Assembly: GCF_000003605.2 (NCBI RefSeq)
Contig: NW_003112492.1
Span: 1 to 30,817 of the forward strand
Length of the DNA stretch: 30,817 nt
DNA from: Saccoglossus kowalevskii
Lineage: Eukaryota > Hemichordata > Enteropneusta > Harrimaniidae
Direction: 5' to 3'
Positions 1-13,300 of the stretch are shown here, one piece after another. A program made the position numbers and the translations under genes. The notes beneath the pieces are model-generated. The model saw only the letters and a program-made list of their open reading frames with translations, had not been told where the DNA came from and ran no database searches. Within the stretch, counting starts at the first letter, position 1. Each line of letters opens with the position of its first letter.

Positions 1-97
1 GTTCTGATCGGAGATCTCGTTGAATTGTATTGGAGTTTAAGTATCTAGTTATTGGAGTAGTGGAGTTTTACTGCGTTATTGTACTTGATGTTTGCAG

Positions 98-286
98 AGT
101 ATAATAATACCAGTACCGGTTGAAACCTCATCTGTTGGCTCCGTGTTCGTATTTTTTCATCGCCGCCAGGGAAGTCTTTCTGTTACTGTTGCCATTTTGG
201 TATTTGAACCATCACACCTGTACTATACCAATTACGGTAATATTACGTTGCGTGTGACAGTCACGGCTGGTTTAGCAGAATATATA
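98..286 (+). CDS. possible single exon of an unrecognised gene
   Basis: An open frame of about 63 codons is bounded by an acceptor-like end (tgatgtttgcag) at 97 and a donor-like gtaagg at 287, so the whole open stretch could be one internal exon. The translation is rich in Val, Ser and Thr and looks beta-stranded (segments LSVTVAILVF and NITLRVTVTAG), unlike the low-complexity translations of the surrounding spacer. I do not recognise the family. No partner exon is visible within the next several kilobases, and the upstream part would lie outside the window. It may equally be a chance open frame or a transposon remnant. Confidence 0.25.
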
Positions 287-2094
287 ACGTAAGGAATTAT
301 TTCAATTTTTCTCACCTTTACAAATGTATCCCACTCTCATCTACCTATGGGGTGTACACTGTACTGTATTGTTTTTAAATATGACACATTTTTGTCCCAC
401 CTTCACTCAAAATCACTTAAAAACGCAAATTAGTTTATTCAAAACACTACTGTTTTCGAATAAAAGACATGAAAATTAAGAAAAGTATATATGATGAAAA
501 CACTAGTCAGTGTATTGGAAATGCTGGGAATGTTTTTGCATATAACTCATTATTATAAAGTGCTTATAGTAACAGCGCTGTTAAAAGTGCTTTTACAAAA
601 CATACATTTTGTAAAGTATTCCCACCAGGAACATGTATTGAAAAGTGTTTATTATTACAACGCTTTTTAAAAGTGTTTTACTAGATAAACATTTCCATCA
701 GGAGTATGTGCTGAAAAGTGTTCAGTGTCACAACACTTTTATAAGTGATTTCACTAGACATGTATCTTTAGTCTCTCCAAGTAGACACCAAATTCCTGGG
801 GGAAAAAAACAAAAAATAGAAGGGCAAATAAAAAATCACTAATTTCAGAGAAACATGCTCACTAGAAACAAATTTACTCTATCCCAATCCTATCCTCACT
901 TAATTCACGAATCTGCATATATGCTCTACATTCAATCTATTCCATACACCTTCCACTTTCTATCCGTCTAATTGTTTAATTGCTAATTTCCACCACTTTA
1001 AAATCACCCCCTTAAACGGGCAGTATAGCATTTATTTATCTAAAAAGAGTTCGCCTGGCACAGAGGACAATGACACTGAACCAACAATTATCTATATTGA
1101 AAGACATATTTGTCTCTTCCGCTGCATTTTTTTAATATGAAAAATACAATATTATCAAAATCCAGTGAGTAATGTTTAATTAATTAAATAATCAGAAATA
1201 TGTGATGTGAAACATTAAATTTGTTATAAAGTAAATGTTAATAGAACGCACATGTAAAGTGGAAACGAAAATAAGACCACTCAACACTGACACAATTTGA
1301 ACTGTATGATCCTGTTATATTTTGCTTATAATTTCTATAATATTATTTGATAACTCAGATCATATCTTTGAGGAATGTTGGCAAGGAAGTTATGCAGTAT
1401 GGAATTCTCTGGTTTGTAAATGCATGAACTTGAGTTAAATGAGTTATCTTACCAACCCAAACATTGTGAAATGAATGGTGTCCACTACAAATGATAATAC
1501 AGTTTACAGCTGCCGACGCTGGTTCTATCAATTACACTTTCCATACATTTCGTAAGAGAATAACAATGTCACCATACCTTCAAGTTTATTTAGGAAGACT
1601 TGCGGTTCCCTTCTAAATAACATTCGGTTCAAGTTGTTGTTGCTTTTGTAATCAATATGCCACCTGTCCACATGCGCCTAACGGTATAATTCCATGGTTG
1701 AATGAACGGCGCAAGTTAACAGCTACTTGGACACGCAACATATAATAGTATTCATCGGAAATACTGTCGTTTACGAAAGGTATCTCAAAAAGAATTGGCA
1801 GCCCAAATTATTGTTGAATATTAGTTTTCACATTGTATTTTGTTTATAACATCTCTAAATAACAGTGAAAAAAATGTATTAAAAGCCTCAGAGTGGCTCA
1901 TTTAGATCATATGCAAATTCGCACGGGTGTGTGGTAATCACGATATTAGATGGATCCAATGGAATCCATTGGGGCTCCGCCAATAGAATAATTGCTAAGA
2001 AGAATATGAATTTATTAATTAGATCACATGGAATTAACGTCTATCTAGCGCTGCGTCATCCAGCTTACGAACGTGTACATGTCGCATACAGAAA
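287..2094. other. non-coding spacer, AT-rich
   Basis: No exon with supported splice sites and no recognisable protein similarity was found on either strand. The only structure seen is the degenerate tandem repeat at 556-760. The rest is AT-rich unique-looking sequence. Confidence 0.5.
556..760. repeat. degenerate minisatellite, ~73-85 bp unit, about 3 copies
   Basis: The phrase aaaagtgttt...aaaagtgtttta recurs with offsets of 85 and then 73 bases, starting near 556, 641 and 714. The second and third units are also preceded by a shared segment (cagga.catgt / caggagtatgt at 626 and 699). Copies are heavily diverged. The short open frame across it is a by-product of the repeat. Confidence 0.6.
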
Positions 2095-2101
2095 ACACTT
2101 A

Positions 2102-2340
2102 TGAAACATGTAGTGTGTGGTGTTTTAGATTGAGAATAAATGAGTGTCTGTTTTCTAAAGTACTTCAAAGAACAGTTTGGAAGAAAAGTGTTTTATTTAC
2201 TCCCATGAACGCAAATGTGTTTTATACATTAGAACTTTGTGAAACATAAAGTCTGGTGTTTTGGGTTGAATCATCGTTGGTGATTTTGCTTTCTGAAGTG
2301 CTTCAAAATAAACAGTTTGGGAGAAAAATGTTTAAATCAC
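2102..2340. repeat. diverged direct duplication, ~138 bp unit
   Basis: Two copies start near 2102 and 2240 with shared blocks tgaaaca, tggtgttt, gttttctaaagt/gctttctgaagt, acttcaaa/gcttcaaa and acagtttgg. The second copy runs towards the ATTC microsatellite at about 2473. The arrangement could be the 3' portion of an old retroposon with an internal duplication. Confidence 0.55.
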
Positions 2341-2472
2341 ATGTGAGTGGAACCACCATCAATAGAACTATTTCAGTGATCTCCACCACAAATTTCTTAT
2401 ATTCTATTAGTAATGTAACACTGATTTTTATTTGTTTATTTGTTGTGAAATAAACTCATTCTTTTTGTGAAA

Positions 2473-2503
2473 TAAATTCATTCATTCATTCATTCATTCA
2501 TTC
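2473..2503. repeat. (ATTC)n microsatellite
   Basis: About seven uninterrupted attc units follow two copies of a tgaaataaa(c/t)tcatt phrase, the kind of junction seen where a non-LTR element's 3' end carries a short-unit tail. Confidence 0.85.
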
Positions 2504-5500
2504 ACCGCCGTTCACCAAATGCAGAGTGTCAAATCCATTAACGGCTACGAGGTACTTCTTGATTTCCAGTTGTAAAACCATGCAGAGTAGCTACAATTAA
2601 CATTTCCACAACCTGGTGCTTACTCGTAACATCATAAAGCATAAAATTATTTCTACAAAGTAATGTCATGACAAACTCATTATGCGTAGAATTAGTAGTC
2701 GTCTAGTTAGGTCAATGACATATATACCATAATGCTTACTTACGAGTTCTCAGTTCGAGTCCTAGACTATAGTTTGTTAGTACTGTTTGCACAAAAGTCG
2801 GTTGCTTTAATCCATAAATTTTCAATCAATAAACACTTTAATGACACATTTTATGTCCCTATAAAACACAGTGATTTATTTTGAAAAAGTGTATTTTTGT
2901 GTTTTTTGAAAGAAGTACTTTTGTGTGTTTACAATGTGCTTAATTACCACAAAGTGCTCGCAATATTTACAGTGTACATTTCTTAGCTCATTTGGTATCC
3001 CTGGGGCATTGTTTCAAGATGTAGGTTACTGCACGATGAGTATATTTATCTAGAACACGTTAGTAATCGTTTGGTAATACCTGAGTCATCCACCAGAAAT
3101 GTACAATATTCGCCCTTCTGAAGACCATTAGTGGACTGAAGATGAATATCTTCTTAGTTATTAAGGCCAACTTTTAAACCTTATTTAATAACGTAATTAG
3201 CATAATTATGTGGGATGTTTTTTAATTTCTTTTGCTGCAATCTCCACTAAATATAAACTTGAAACATATATCCCCTGTAATATGGTGCAGACCGGATTGG
3301 TATATGAGATATAACCAATAAATATTATTTACCTAATTTGTATAATCAGTAGTGTTTTTTCCATTTCCAACATGCAACATGGGACCACTAAAGAATTGAA
3401 GTGGTCTGAGATTCAACACACTTTAGTGAAACTAACATATCTTTGACAATACGTGCATATTAATCTATGCATATTGATGGCATATTTCTAATCCTGATTG
3501 TGAGGATTTCATTTATAATTAAAATTTCTGTCGAGTGTCCAGACAGTGCAGGGGGCATGGGATGAGTAAATTGTTGCTTTGTTAATTTTCTTGAACATTA
3601 AATAATTGTTATACGTTCACTTGCACAGCAACTAACCAGTACAATCACGTGACGCCGATTCTTCGGATTACGTTCGCGTACGTACACAACTTTCTTCGGG
3701 GAGCCCTTTTGTTTCGACGGGTTGCTTTGTGGTTATTTGATAGATTATTAAACCCTGCAGTTACCACCAACTATATATTAAATGAATAAAGAAGTTTGGA
3801 TATACTAATAGCTGGTCACGTGGCCTCATTAGATGACCATTTATAATACTCACCAATACTTGAAATTGAAATACATTTATTCTATGTAACAATGCAATTA
3901 TATAATGCGCATGTGCACTAGTTGTTTTGATGCGTACGTGGTTGCAATGTTTCTAACGAATACTGGGGTGTTTCATTGCAACCGTAACATTTTTACTTAG
4001 GGTTAATCATAGTTAATATGGTCTACGTTATTGAGTATCAAACAACAATATTAAACAAAATATGTTTTGTTCATATTGCATTTTTGAAAGAATTCAGGAA
4101 AAATATTCTAAATTGGGAGGAAATGATTTTGATTTTGTTTTTCAGTGGTCTGTACGGCCCTTTAACCGAGTCGATACTATGTATCTAATAAATACAGATC
4201 CCACGCTATAATCGTTATCTATGTAAGATATCGTTGCATCACACGCCACACATAATATATTCCCGAATCTTCATCGTCAGTAACTTGTTTTTACATTTTG
4301 TTGGAATTGTGGGGTTTCCATAACCTGAGTTAACTGTAACGTAACTAAAGGTTCAATGAGATCATCTTTTGTCTATGTTCACTCCCAGCGGGTGTATGGC
4401 GTGTTAGCAATTGGTCTAAAACTGTCTGCCAAGAACCAACAGGCATCTGTTTTTAATTTACCGTGATCCCAACAATCCGTGACTTGACTTTAATATGGGT
4501 TATAACACGCATGGAAGCATGTCTTGTTAAAACTCAATTGACTTGTGGATTGTCAAGGTCTGGGGCAAACTATTTGCAAAGTATAAATAATAGATACTGC
4601 TTTTCCTAGCGGGAGTATTTTTTACGTTTTTTTTGCGAGTGAAAGGAGCAACATTACCACAATTTGTGAAAGGTCATTCCTATTAAAGACAAAAATGTTA
4701 TTGTGATGATTTGCATACTATCGATGACATGAAATACGTGAGCACAAATCGTAGTGTGTATCCAGAGACTTCTGCCTACTGCTTTAGAATACACACAAGT
4801 TCCGGGTAATATTTGTGTATTATTTTAATACTTATTCATTCATTAGATTGCCAATGGTAATGTTATCGGTTACATGGCATGTTTTTAAGCATTTCTGACT
4901 CTTATGTTACGCTGTACGTATTTATATTCAAATCAAATTGAAATGACTGAGACGGAGGCGAGTTGGTCAATATGTTTAATTTGTAGGAACGGGTTGTACA
5001 TTACTGTGACGTGTATGTCAGAGGGTTGAGTATGCGTGTTAGCGTTTGAAGTTTTTCTCGCCAAATATTCGGTGTCACTTTTTAGCATTTTGTTTTATAA
5101 AGGATTAATTTGAGATTAATTAAAGAGAGTTTACTTTGGCATCTAAAGGGAATGGGTCGGGTCGGGTTCCGGCTATACCGGGCTAAGTATGGGCTACGAT
5201 TTAAGCTAATCTTGTATGTAGCATGAGAATTTGTCAATGATAATTTAAACATTTATAACTTGTATATTTGTATGCATACATGCATTCAGCTCTGCTAGGG
5301 TGCCTTGGGAGGTTACCAAGCACGATTGACTGACACAATTTCTCCTTATTATTATTTACATTATAAATTGATCAAAAAGAACCAAAAACTGCCCATATAC
5401 CTAGGCCGTGATCGATCGATCCCCAATCAACCATTTTGATAGAATACATTGAACTGACGAGGGCGCTGTTCATATTTGGTATATATATATATATACTAGT

Positions 5501-7170
5501 AAATAGAAAATTATTAAATAACAACTCACAATGAATATAAGTAAAAACTAATAAATTAATAAATAAATATAAACAAGTAAATAGTAAAACGATAAACAAA
5601 CCGATTCATAATAGTCACGTCACGGCATATCGGCCAGTATCTAATTGCCATAAAAACAGTTAGCACGAGAATATACAAATTTACAAATCAGTTTCATACA
5701 GTTTCCAATAATAATGTATAAATGTTAGTTAAATGGTTATAAAAGAATAACAATACAAATTATAAAAGTTCAGGTTACAGAGTAGTAGAAAGTAGTACAG
5801 AGTTTCGTCGTCATACCATTTATTTCTTGAGAATTATGTCTCAGGATGTGTTCCCATCGATTTCATGTACCAATTGGCATGCCGTAAATAATAGTTATGA
5901 ATTTAATAGTAAATATTTCAACTGGGCAATGAATACAAAGTTGTTTTGGGCGCTTAGCTCGATCTAAGCATTAGCGGGAGTTGCAGTTGAATACAACTAA
6001 TGCTTAATTATTAGAATTAATATAGATAAACAACAATCATAATGAATTGTATAAAAAGTAAACCAATACATTATGATTATTAATAGTTAAGTAAAATAAA
6101 TAAATAACCTCATATAATGAATATTAAGTTAATAATAAACTAATGCATATTGATTAATGAGCAAAAAATAAATAAAACTATTATGATTGACGCAAAAGTG
6201 GCGGCGTAGTCGTGTTGGCATGCAATAAAACATTCTGAAAAGTGAAGTTGCCAATTATATGCTTAGCAAAAACTTTCTTTGTAATTTTATTAGTAATCCA
6301 TAGTAGCAGTGACGTCACTACCAGATTAAACTCTCGTTATTGAGCGTTACACTGAATCCTTATTGGTCTTGAATTGTATTATCATTCTATCAATATATAT
6401 TTTACCGGTGTTAATCAGGCATGTAAACACCCACACGCAATATATGTATATATTTTATATCACTTATTCAAACTATCTAATTAAAATTGTAACGTACTAT
6501 TTGACCTGCTATCCTGTGATCTGTAAGGGTACATGTGCACGCATAGACCATTTCCCGCAATTCAGACTGAATCTACGTCATTCGCATGGTATTGATATGA
6601 TTTTAATGTTATAGTTTGACACACACACACGATATCGGTTAGAATTCCTGCACGTCCTATATGGCTTACATTAACATCGTATCAGATAGAATCATTGTTA
6701 GTCCGTGAGATTGTAATTTTGCGTGGACAAGGCTATACTGATAGATAACTACACATATTAAATTCAATTTACAGTTACAAGACGATGACCTTTATGTATA
6801 ATGTCTTTGCTAGAGTAATAAACCAGATCGTCATGACGACGTGTGGACCATTATTTCACGTGAACTTCATTCAACCTGTGGGGTTCTAGCATAAACAATA
6901 AATTAATGTCACAATAGATAGTCGGGCTTTCATGGCACTCTACTATTTCCATACTCAGGACATTACACGTAAGTGTGCTAAATGCCAATCACTAAGTGAA
7001 TATGTGGGTGTAGAACTTGAAGTGGTAAAAGTGTTTGTTTCGCGATCTGTTGAAATTTGTTTTGCATTGAATAGTGAAATGTCAAAAGTATTATCGTTTT
7101 CTGACGTGCACGTCGACGGTTAACTGTAAACGACTATAGAAAACTATTTGGCCAATCAATACAATCGTTC
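2504..7170. other. non-coding spacer
   Basis: I see no exon or RNA gene with convincing support apart from the tRNA-like segment near 2693-2767. Contents are AT-rich sequence, an (AT)n run at about 5478-5495, and a small inverted repeat taagcattag/ctaatgctta at 5965-5974 and 5997-6006. Short open frames here have low-complexity translations and no paired splice sites. Confidence 0.5.
2693..2767 (+). repeat. tRNA-like SINE or tRNA pseudogene remnant
   Basis: A B-box core gttcgagtcc (2753-2762) lies about 45 bases downstream of an A-box-like tcgtctagttagg, the order and rough spacing of a Pol III internal promoter. The T-stem pairs at only three of five positions and no acceptor stem closes, so this is not a functional tRNA. 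A decayed tRNA-derived SINE head is the likeliest reading. Confidence 0.25.
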
Positions 7171-7176
7171 ATTTGA

Positions 7177-7500
7177 TATTTTGTTGTAATTTATGATAAT
7201 GTCATGTTCGCTGAGTAACAATCCAACTTATTTTGTTGCATTTGACCCTGCAATAAAACTATGTCCTCTGTGTGTGTCATAACTTTATTTTGTTGCATTG
7301 AGCCCTGCAAAAAAATCATGTGCGCTGTGTGCCAAACAGTCCTATTTTATTGTATATGTGAGCCCTGGAGTAATTCAATGATCGCTATTTTGTTGTATAC
7401 AAAGCCCTGCAATAACTCAATGCATGATGATCGCTATGTGTGCTAAATAAACCTATTTTGTTGTATCGAACCCTTCATCAAAGCCACGCACGCTGTGCAA
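7177..7500. repeat. minisatellite, ~57 bp unit, six variable copies
   Basis: The phrase tattttgttg (or tattttattg) recurs at 7177, 7229, 7286, 7343, 7386 and 7454. From the second unit on it is followed by a variant of gagccctgcaataa, and most units also carry an atgt(g)cgctgtgtg-like segment. Spacings of 52, 57, 57, 43 and 68 show indels between units. The two short open frames across it derive from the repeat. Confidence 0.75.
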
Positions 7501-10080
7501 GAGAAACAACAACTTTTTTTCACAGTTGGTTTCTTGAAAATATCTTCAATTGTTTTCGGGGAAGTCAGTCAGTGATTATATTATCGGTTACATGGTTATT
7601 TTATTTTTTACCTATGATGAATAATATCAATCAATATTGAATTACAAAGAATGTATGGAAATTTGCACGCCATGGCCGACTGAATATGACTCACACCGTC
7701 GTGGCGGTGAAAATCATATATGTCACGTTAATCAGAGTTTACATACGTTCATTTAGGAAAAAAAAAATATAAGAAAAAAATTATTTCCGTTATTTTTTAA
7801 TTTTCTTCATTTCCTTAATGAATAAGGCATGTAATAATCCTAGGAAGTGGCCCTGAGTGGAACAGTGGGAACCTATGATAATCCTAAGACTAATTCAGAG
7901 TAACGACCCCCAGATCGTGAAATATCAATCTGACTTATTTGCGTAAGAAATAGTGCCGTAAGCTATCATAATGGTTCATTTATTACTACAACGTGGTTGG
8001 CACGATACGCATTGTCCCATTTACAATCCACGAGAGGCCGACGTAGACGTGTTTGCACAGCAAGCTATTGGGTATAAGCCGAGTGGGCGAGGAAATTATT
8101 AGTATGCAACCGGGGAAGTATTATTAACGACAGATGCCGACGAATTATGAGAAAGTGGGGAATGCGTCATTGACTATCTAGTCGCTATCTTCTGATTGGT
8201 TATGTTAAGGTAAATCAACTCTTGAATGAAAAAAATGCAGAATTTATCTTATTTCAGTACTTCCGGCCAATATAAGAATATTGACATAACGAAGTTAGAT
8301 TACGACTTAATTTTTGAAAATTATGGCTGTTTTTCAGTGAATGACGGCCATTTTGTCAGTATTATCGCGCCAATATCTCAAATTGTAGGCTTAAGGTGTA
8401 AGGGGAAAAATTAAATATCATCATGCCCGATGGTGTACGTTTTGTTATGAAATATTGGTTTTAAAAAACTAACACAGGTGCTTTATTGGAAATGTCACTT
8501 TCGTCATAAATCAGGGCGAATATTGCTCCAATTCCTACAATATCTAATTTTTACTTGAATTCGAAATGAAATGCTTCATGACAGCTACCACGTGAATGCT
8601 CAATAGACTACGTATATCATGCATACTGCATACTGGGGCGTTCAGTATTTTGACGCTTGGTGGCAATATATTGTTTCCCTCGTGGATTCTTGCGCCATAA
8701 CCATGGTGACCGTATCTACGACTGTAACTATCGACCCCCGCTCTCCATTAATCAAACTAGCCAATTGCAATCAAGATGTTCAGATTTAGGAAAGATACAT
8801 CGTAGCAGGCGATACTTAAAATAGAAAACGTTTACTGCCAATGACTCTATTCGTCGGTATATAGAATTTTATGTTGTATTAGGTTATGTTATTCTTTTGT
8901 AGCAATTGCAGTATTACAAAACAAAAAAATACACCTGAACTTGAATATTTCGGGAAAGGGAATGTAAATATATTATATGTTGTTGTTTTTTTTGTTTTTT
9001 CTGGTGGAATATGTTTAATATGCTAATAGTAACTTTAGTAATACACACGTAACAAATAAATACGATCCCGATATGATGGTAGTGAATTGTTGATCACAAA
9101 AAGATAATATACAAAGACATTATTTGTAACGTGTCTCAGTTAATTATTAATACATGTATTCGGTTATTCACAAAATAATACAAATTCCTGTATTTTGTGT
9201 GTGTAACATAATTATTATATGCCCTTTTCGGACTAAAACGATACAAAAAAAAAAAAAAAAAAAAAAACGATTTGATTTTGCGCCGAACAACACTCAATTG
9301 CATACAAATACGATGTTTTGTTTTTACAACAGAGGTTAACAAAAAAGTAGGCACAGCCGAATATTCAGAGTGTTTTCACGCTGCCACGAGCTAATCGCCA
9401 TTTATTAATGATCATTATTTACAATACAATAATATAATGTATAAATAACTACACCAAGTGCCCTGTAACCGGCGCAAAAAGCTGTGTAGAAAAAACCAAG
9501 GCCAAAAAACCCACGTAATGAAGGGGAAAAAATAAGCCTGGAAATCTACCCCCGCCACATGCTGAATGCGCCTGGGGGAGGGTGGCGGGTTTCATCCTTA
9601 TATATTCTAAGCGGAACAAAAGAAAAAATAATGCATGCTACCCAAGAGCTCTTGAAATGCTAGAAAATAATTAAAAAATAAATACACTTGACGAGCTGCT
9701 GGCTGTGACGTGGCAACGCCAAGACTGACCAACTCACACAATGCACTCCTACAAGCCAATGCGGTATGCCAAATGCGCCCTCTAACGGGTGCCACCAAAA
9801 CATTTATTTCTGGCTTTACTTCGTACCGCAAGAAATAACATTACTTGTATTGTGCTTCGTTGGTCGGATGGAGAGGTCAAAGTTCAAATACAATAGTAAT
9901 TAAAATACCTCGAGTGCAGTAATATGAGCAAAATAAAAAAAAATATTGTGGTGCGCAACGCTATTGTTTACAATTAGCATAATCATACTAGTTATTTTTT
10001 GCCGTTTTTTTTATATTTTTCACTCCATGTCAAGGGTCAACAAAACACAGTCATGTGATCGACGAGAGGTGATCAAAAAA
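7501..10080. other. non-coding spacer upstream of ZFYVE26
   Basis: No supported gene. The stretch contains a 23-base poly-A run (9245-9267) and a G+C-rich inverted repeat cccgccac/gtggcggg at 9551-9558 and 9582-9589 inside otherwise AT-rich DNA. A segment around 9690-9800 has the agagggcgc-type composition common in dispersed repeats. The last few hundred bases presumably include the ZFYVE26 promoter; I see no clear TATA box. Confidence 0.45.
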
Positions 10081-10095
10081 ATGGCGACCAAATGA
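10081..10095 (+). promoter_or_regulatory. five-codon upstream ORF in the ZFYVE26 leader
   Basis: An atg in the context aaaaaaatggcgacc opens a frame reading Met-Ala-Thr-Lys-stop, 102 bases before the ZFYVE26 start codon. The context resembles the TISU/YY1 type initiator (ATGGCG), so it may also mark a core promoter element. Whether it lies inside the transcript depends on the unknown transcription start. Confidence 0.35.
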
Positions 10096-10197
10096 ATGTG
10101 TTGTGTCCTGTAGTTCCGCATTCTGTACATTTTAAGTGTTTGACGTACAACTATCTATACAACGCTTTACCCATCAACGCATTTAGAAAAACCAGTA

Positions 10198-10385
10198 ATG
10201 TCTCGCCATCTTGGAGACGAAGAATCGTCTCTTGAATACCTTTTTCTGGGATTCTGCAACAATTTGCGACTCGGTCAGTGGGAGTTGGCTCGAGCTCAGT
10301 TGAGAGGTTTGCATAAACACCACGGAAATCAAAATGTCACAGAAAATATTCTTGCAACCGTTACAGACTGTCCTTATGAATTTAG
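10198..10385 (+). CDS. ZFYVE26: ZFYVE26 exon 1 (coding part)
   Basis: It encodes residues 1-62 plus two bases of codon 63 and ends at the donor gtaagt (10386). It contains the conserved Leu-rich GFCNNLRLGQWELARAQL stretch. The frame would hit a stop immediately inside the intron, which confirms the donor. Confidence 0.9.
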
Positions 10386-13300
10386 GTAAGTGTAATCTAC
10401 TTCATTTATTGATGAGATCTATTTCATGGTGTATGATTATACATGATGATGCTATGCTCGCCATTCGTGCTATGATTGAGCCATCATGTCAACAATTATT
10501 TACCGTATTTATATATATGACTGGCAGCCTATAGAAAAGTGTCATATTTTGACCTCCTACTTTCTAAATTTAGCCATCAAGTCCATGCAGAACGAAAACC
10601 CTGCAGTGCAGAACAGTTGGAAAGAGTTTCTTAATGACCCCATACCCCTAACCTGAATCCTAACCTTAACAATCCAGCCTCCAATGTAATTCAATATGCC
10701 CCTCGAATTAACTATATATAGAGATGAAGATATACAGATGTATTGGTTTGATGATCCGATTAAAAATGGCGAAATGGTAACACATGGCCATTTTTGTGCT
10801 AAAAAATCATCGAAAATTAAGCTTTTCTGGCATTCCAGAACCAGATCTTGGTTGTTTATAGATGGATTTCGTTCAAACTTGGTACATACATTACACATTA
10901 TTGTTCCTTGACGCACGTTTTTCAAATCAAAATTGCTGACTGGCATGCTTTGACTGTTTATGTTTTATTTTTGTTTTATATATTCATTATACATCATACA
11001 TGTATCATAGATACATTGTATATCAGATGTATTCAAAATGGCTGATCACTAGCCATTTTGTTTTAACTACCAGTAACGCTGTTTCAGAACATTATCTCAA
11101 TATGGACAAGTACTTGTTTGATGATTAGATACAAGATGACTGAATGTCAATCATTTTAATGTTAAAAAATCATCATAATCAAGCATCAGCTTCTGGATCC
11201 ATATCACTGACATGTTTATGTTCCAAATATATTACCATAAACACAGTTCGTCCACAAATGTGGAGGGACTGTGCTTTAATCAAAACTATATATCTTAAAT
11301 TTGATAACTAACAGTGACTATGCCAGGCATGGTACTGGAGGGTCAGGTTTAGGATTAGAGTTATGGGTGAGGTGGCCCTAAGGAACTTGCAGAACAGTTA
11401 GCCATCATTATCAAGAGGGCAGTGTTGAATGATGTCATTTTGTTATGAAAATAAACGAGCTCTTCAAATGTTGTGGTGGGTAATATGAAAGCTAAATACA
11501 AAAAATGTCAGTGGTTAGTTATTTGATCACAGAGTAGTTCAAAGCTTGTACAGTGTATAAAGTAAGATTACGACTCTTCACTTTGGAACTGAATACCTAA
11601 ATATGAATCTACTTGTCTCTGAATACTCCTTAAAATCATCCAATGTGAAGCTGAAACAATCCAACACTTAAATGCATGGTAAATCATAATGTGAATATAA
11701 ATTTGTTTCTCTTATATTTGTTTACAGTTATGGTTCAGAAAGCATCCCTCTACCCAGTAATTTGTCTTGGCTGTGTTTACAGGAATATAATCAGATTTAT
11801 GAATCTGAGGTAAAGTATGATAATATGAAGTTACTGCAAACAAAGTACAATCATGTACAGTATCAATTGCTATTCTGTACCGTGACTGTGTACTGCTGAG
11901 TGACTATTTTTTCTGTGTCTGCTAGATAACATTATTATGTATTTATATTTACTGACCACTTGGTATATGGAGCTGGCATAGTTGTGATAAATAAAGGTTT
12001 TTAATTCTTTTAGTAGTGTATCCGTGTTTGAAATTTACATTTCCTAATGAGGTAAGATGCTGGGACCCAATACATGTAGCTAAAATAGTGCAATCACTTC
12101 TAATAGAGGATCTATGGTACTGTGAAATACTTTATTTTCGCTTGCAATTTTGTTTTCACTCAAGGTATGATTCAGAGAAAATAAAATCCAGCGAATATAC
12201 CTTATTTCCTATATTATACATTCAACTTATCAAAAATCAGTGAAAATAAATTCCATATACAACACCCAAAAATTCTTTCAACAAAAATTAATTCCAGCTA
12301 AAAGTATTTTACAGTTAGTATTACACCCTGCTTGCCTCCTGGTCAAAACTTGTTATACAGTTAAATCAGTTTTGGGAATAGTTCATGGAAAAGTAGTGGG
12401 TTTTCCACTTATGTATTCTTATAGATGGTACTTTGGTGAATTTGTATTATAGTTCTATTACATGTATCTGAATAGCAGAAACAGTAGGTAAGTTAATTTT
12501 TACATTATACATGTATATAACAGGAAATCTGAACTGCTGTTTTCATTGTTTTTCTGATTTTAGGAGGAACATACAAGAACTATTTGTCGCGATACAGAAT
12601 TTAAACTTCTCCTCTTTACAGCATGTTCTTACCAGGAAAATGTGTCCACTTTTCCTATAAAGGTAATATTAATCTTGTGATATCCTTGGTGTCTAGATAT
12701 TTGCACTCCACACATGTAATTGAAAAAAATATATAATGAAGTTAGAAACCCACATGTACATGTTTTTGCTATTTTGCAAAAAAATATGATGCATGAAGTG
12801 CTAACCTGTAAAGGCATTCAGCCTCGATTTGTTAGGTTCATTGATTTATGTGGTATTCATGGTACAAAGATGATCTATACATATATGAGTTGACAATGTA
12901 CACCATTAAAAATATATGCTTTTAAATTACATGTAGTAATTGGTGGAGATGACCTAATGCCAATTAAACTTGTATTTCTCATATTTTTCTCCTCCAGCTA
13001 TCCACAAGCAAGATTGACCTTGAATAGATACATGTCTGGTAGTAACCATATGTCTCATTTATTGTAGGTACTCTACAACTACCACAATCATATTCTTACT
13101 ACACGCGAAAAAGGGCAGACATTCTGTGATTCAATCCCGTCATTATGTACAGATTCTCTAACATTTCTAGCAACAATTCTGAACACTGATCCAGTTCTAG
13201 CACATTTGATAATAGAATATTTAAGTGTGAAATTTAATTTAGAATATTTAGAAAATAACCAAAGGCTTCAACAAATTTATATAGAGAGTATACAGAATGA

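Noticed and set aside
7177-7500. CRISPR-like reading of the regularly spaced repeats
   Set aside because: Units are contiguous and diverged, spacing varies, there are no identical repeats with unique spacers, and the genome is eukaryotic.
7971-8102. 43-residue ATG-to-stop frame (starts MVHLLLQRGWHD) with non-repetitive composition
   Set aside because: No splice context, no recognised family and no neighbouring exon; length is within chance expectation.
9607-9831. 74-codon minus-strand frame
   Set aside because: The G+C-richer part looks like a dispersed repeat fragment and the translation has no recognisable motif.
10557-10946. 129-codon minus-strand open frame in ZFYVE26 intron 1
   Set aside because: It lies over a dispersed repeat that also has open frames on the other strand; the other copies do not preserve the frame and no protein family is recognised.
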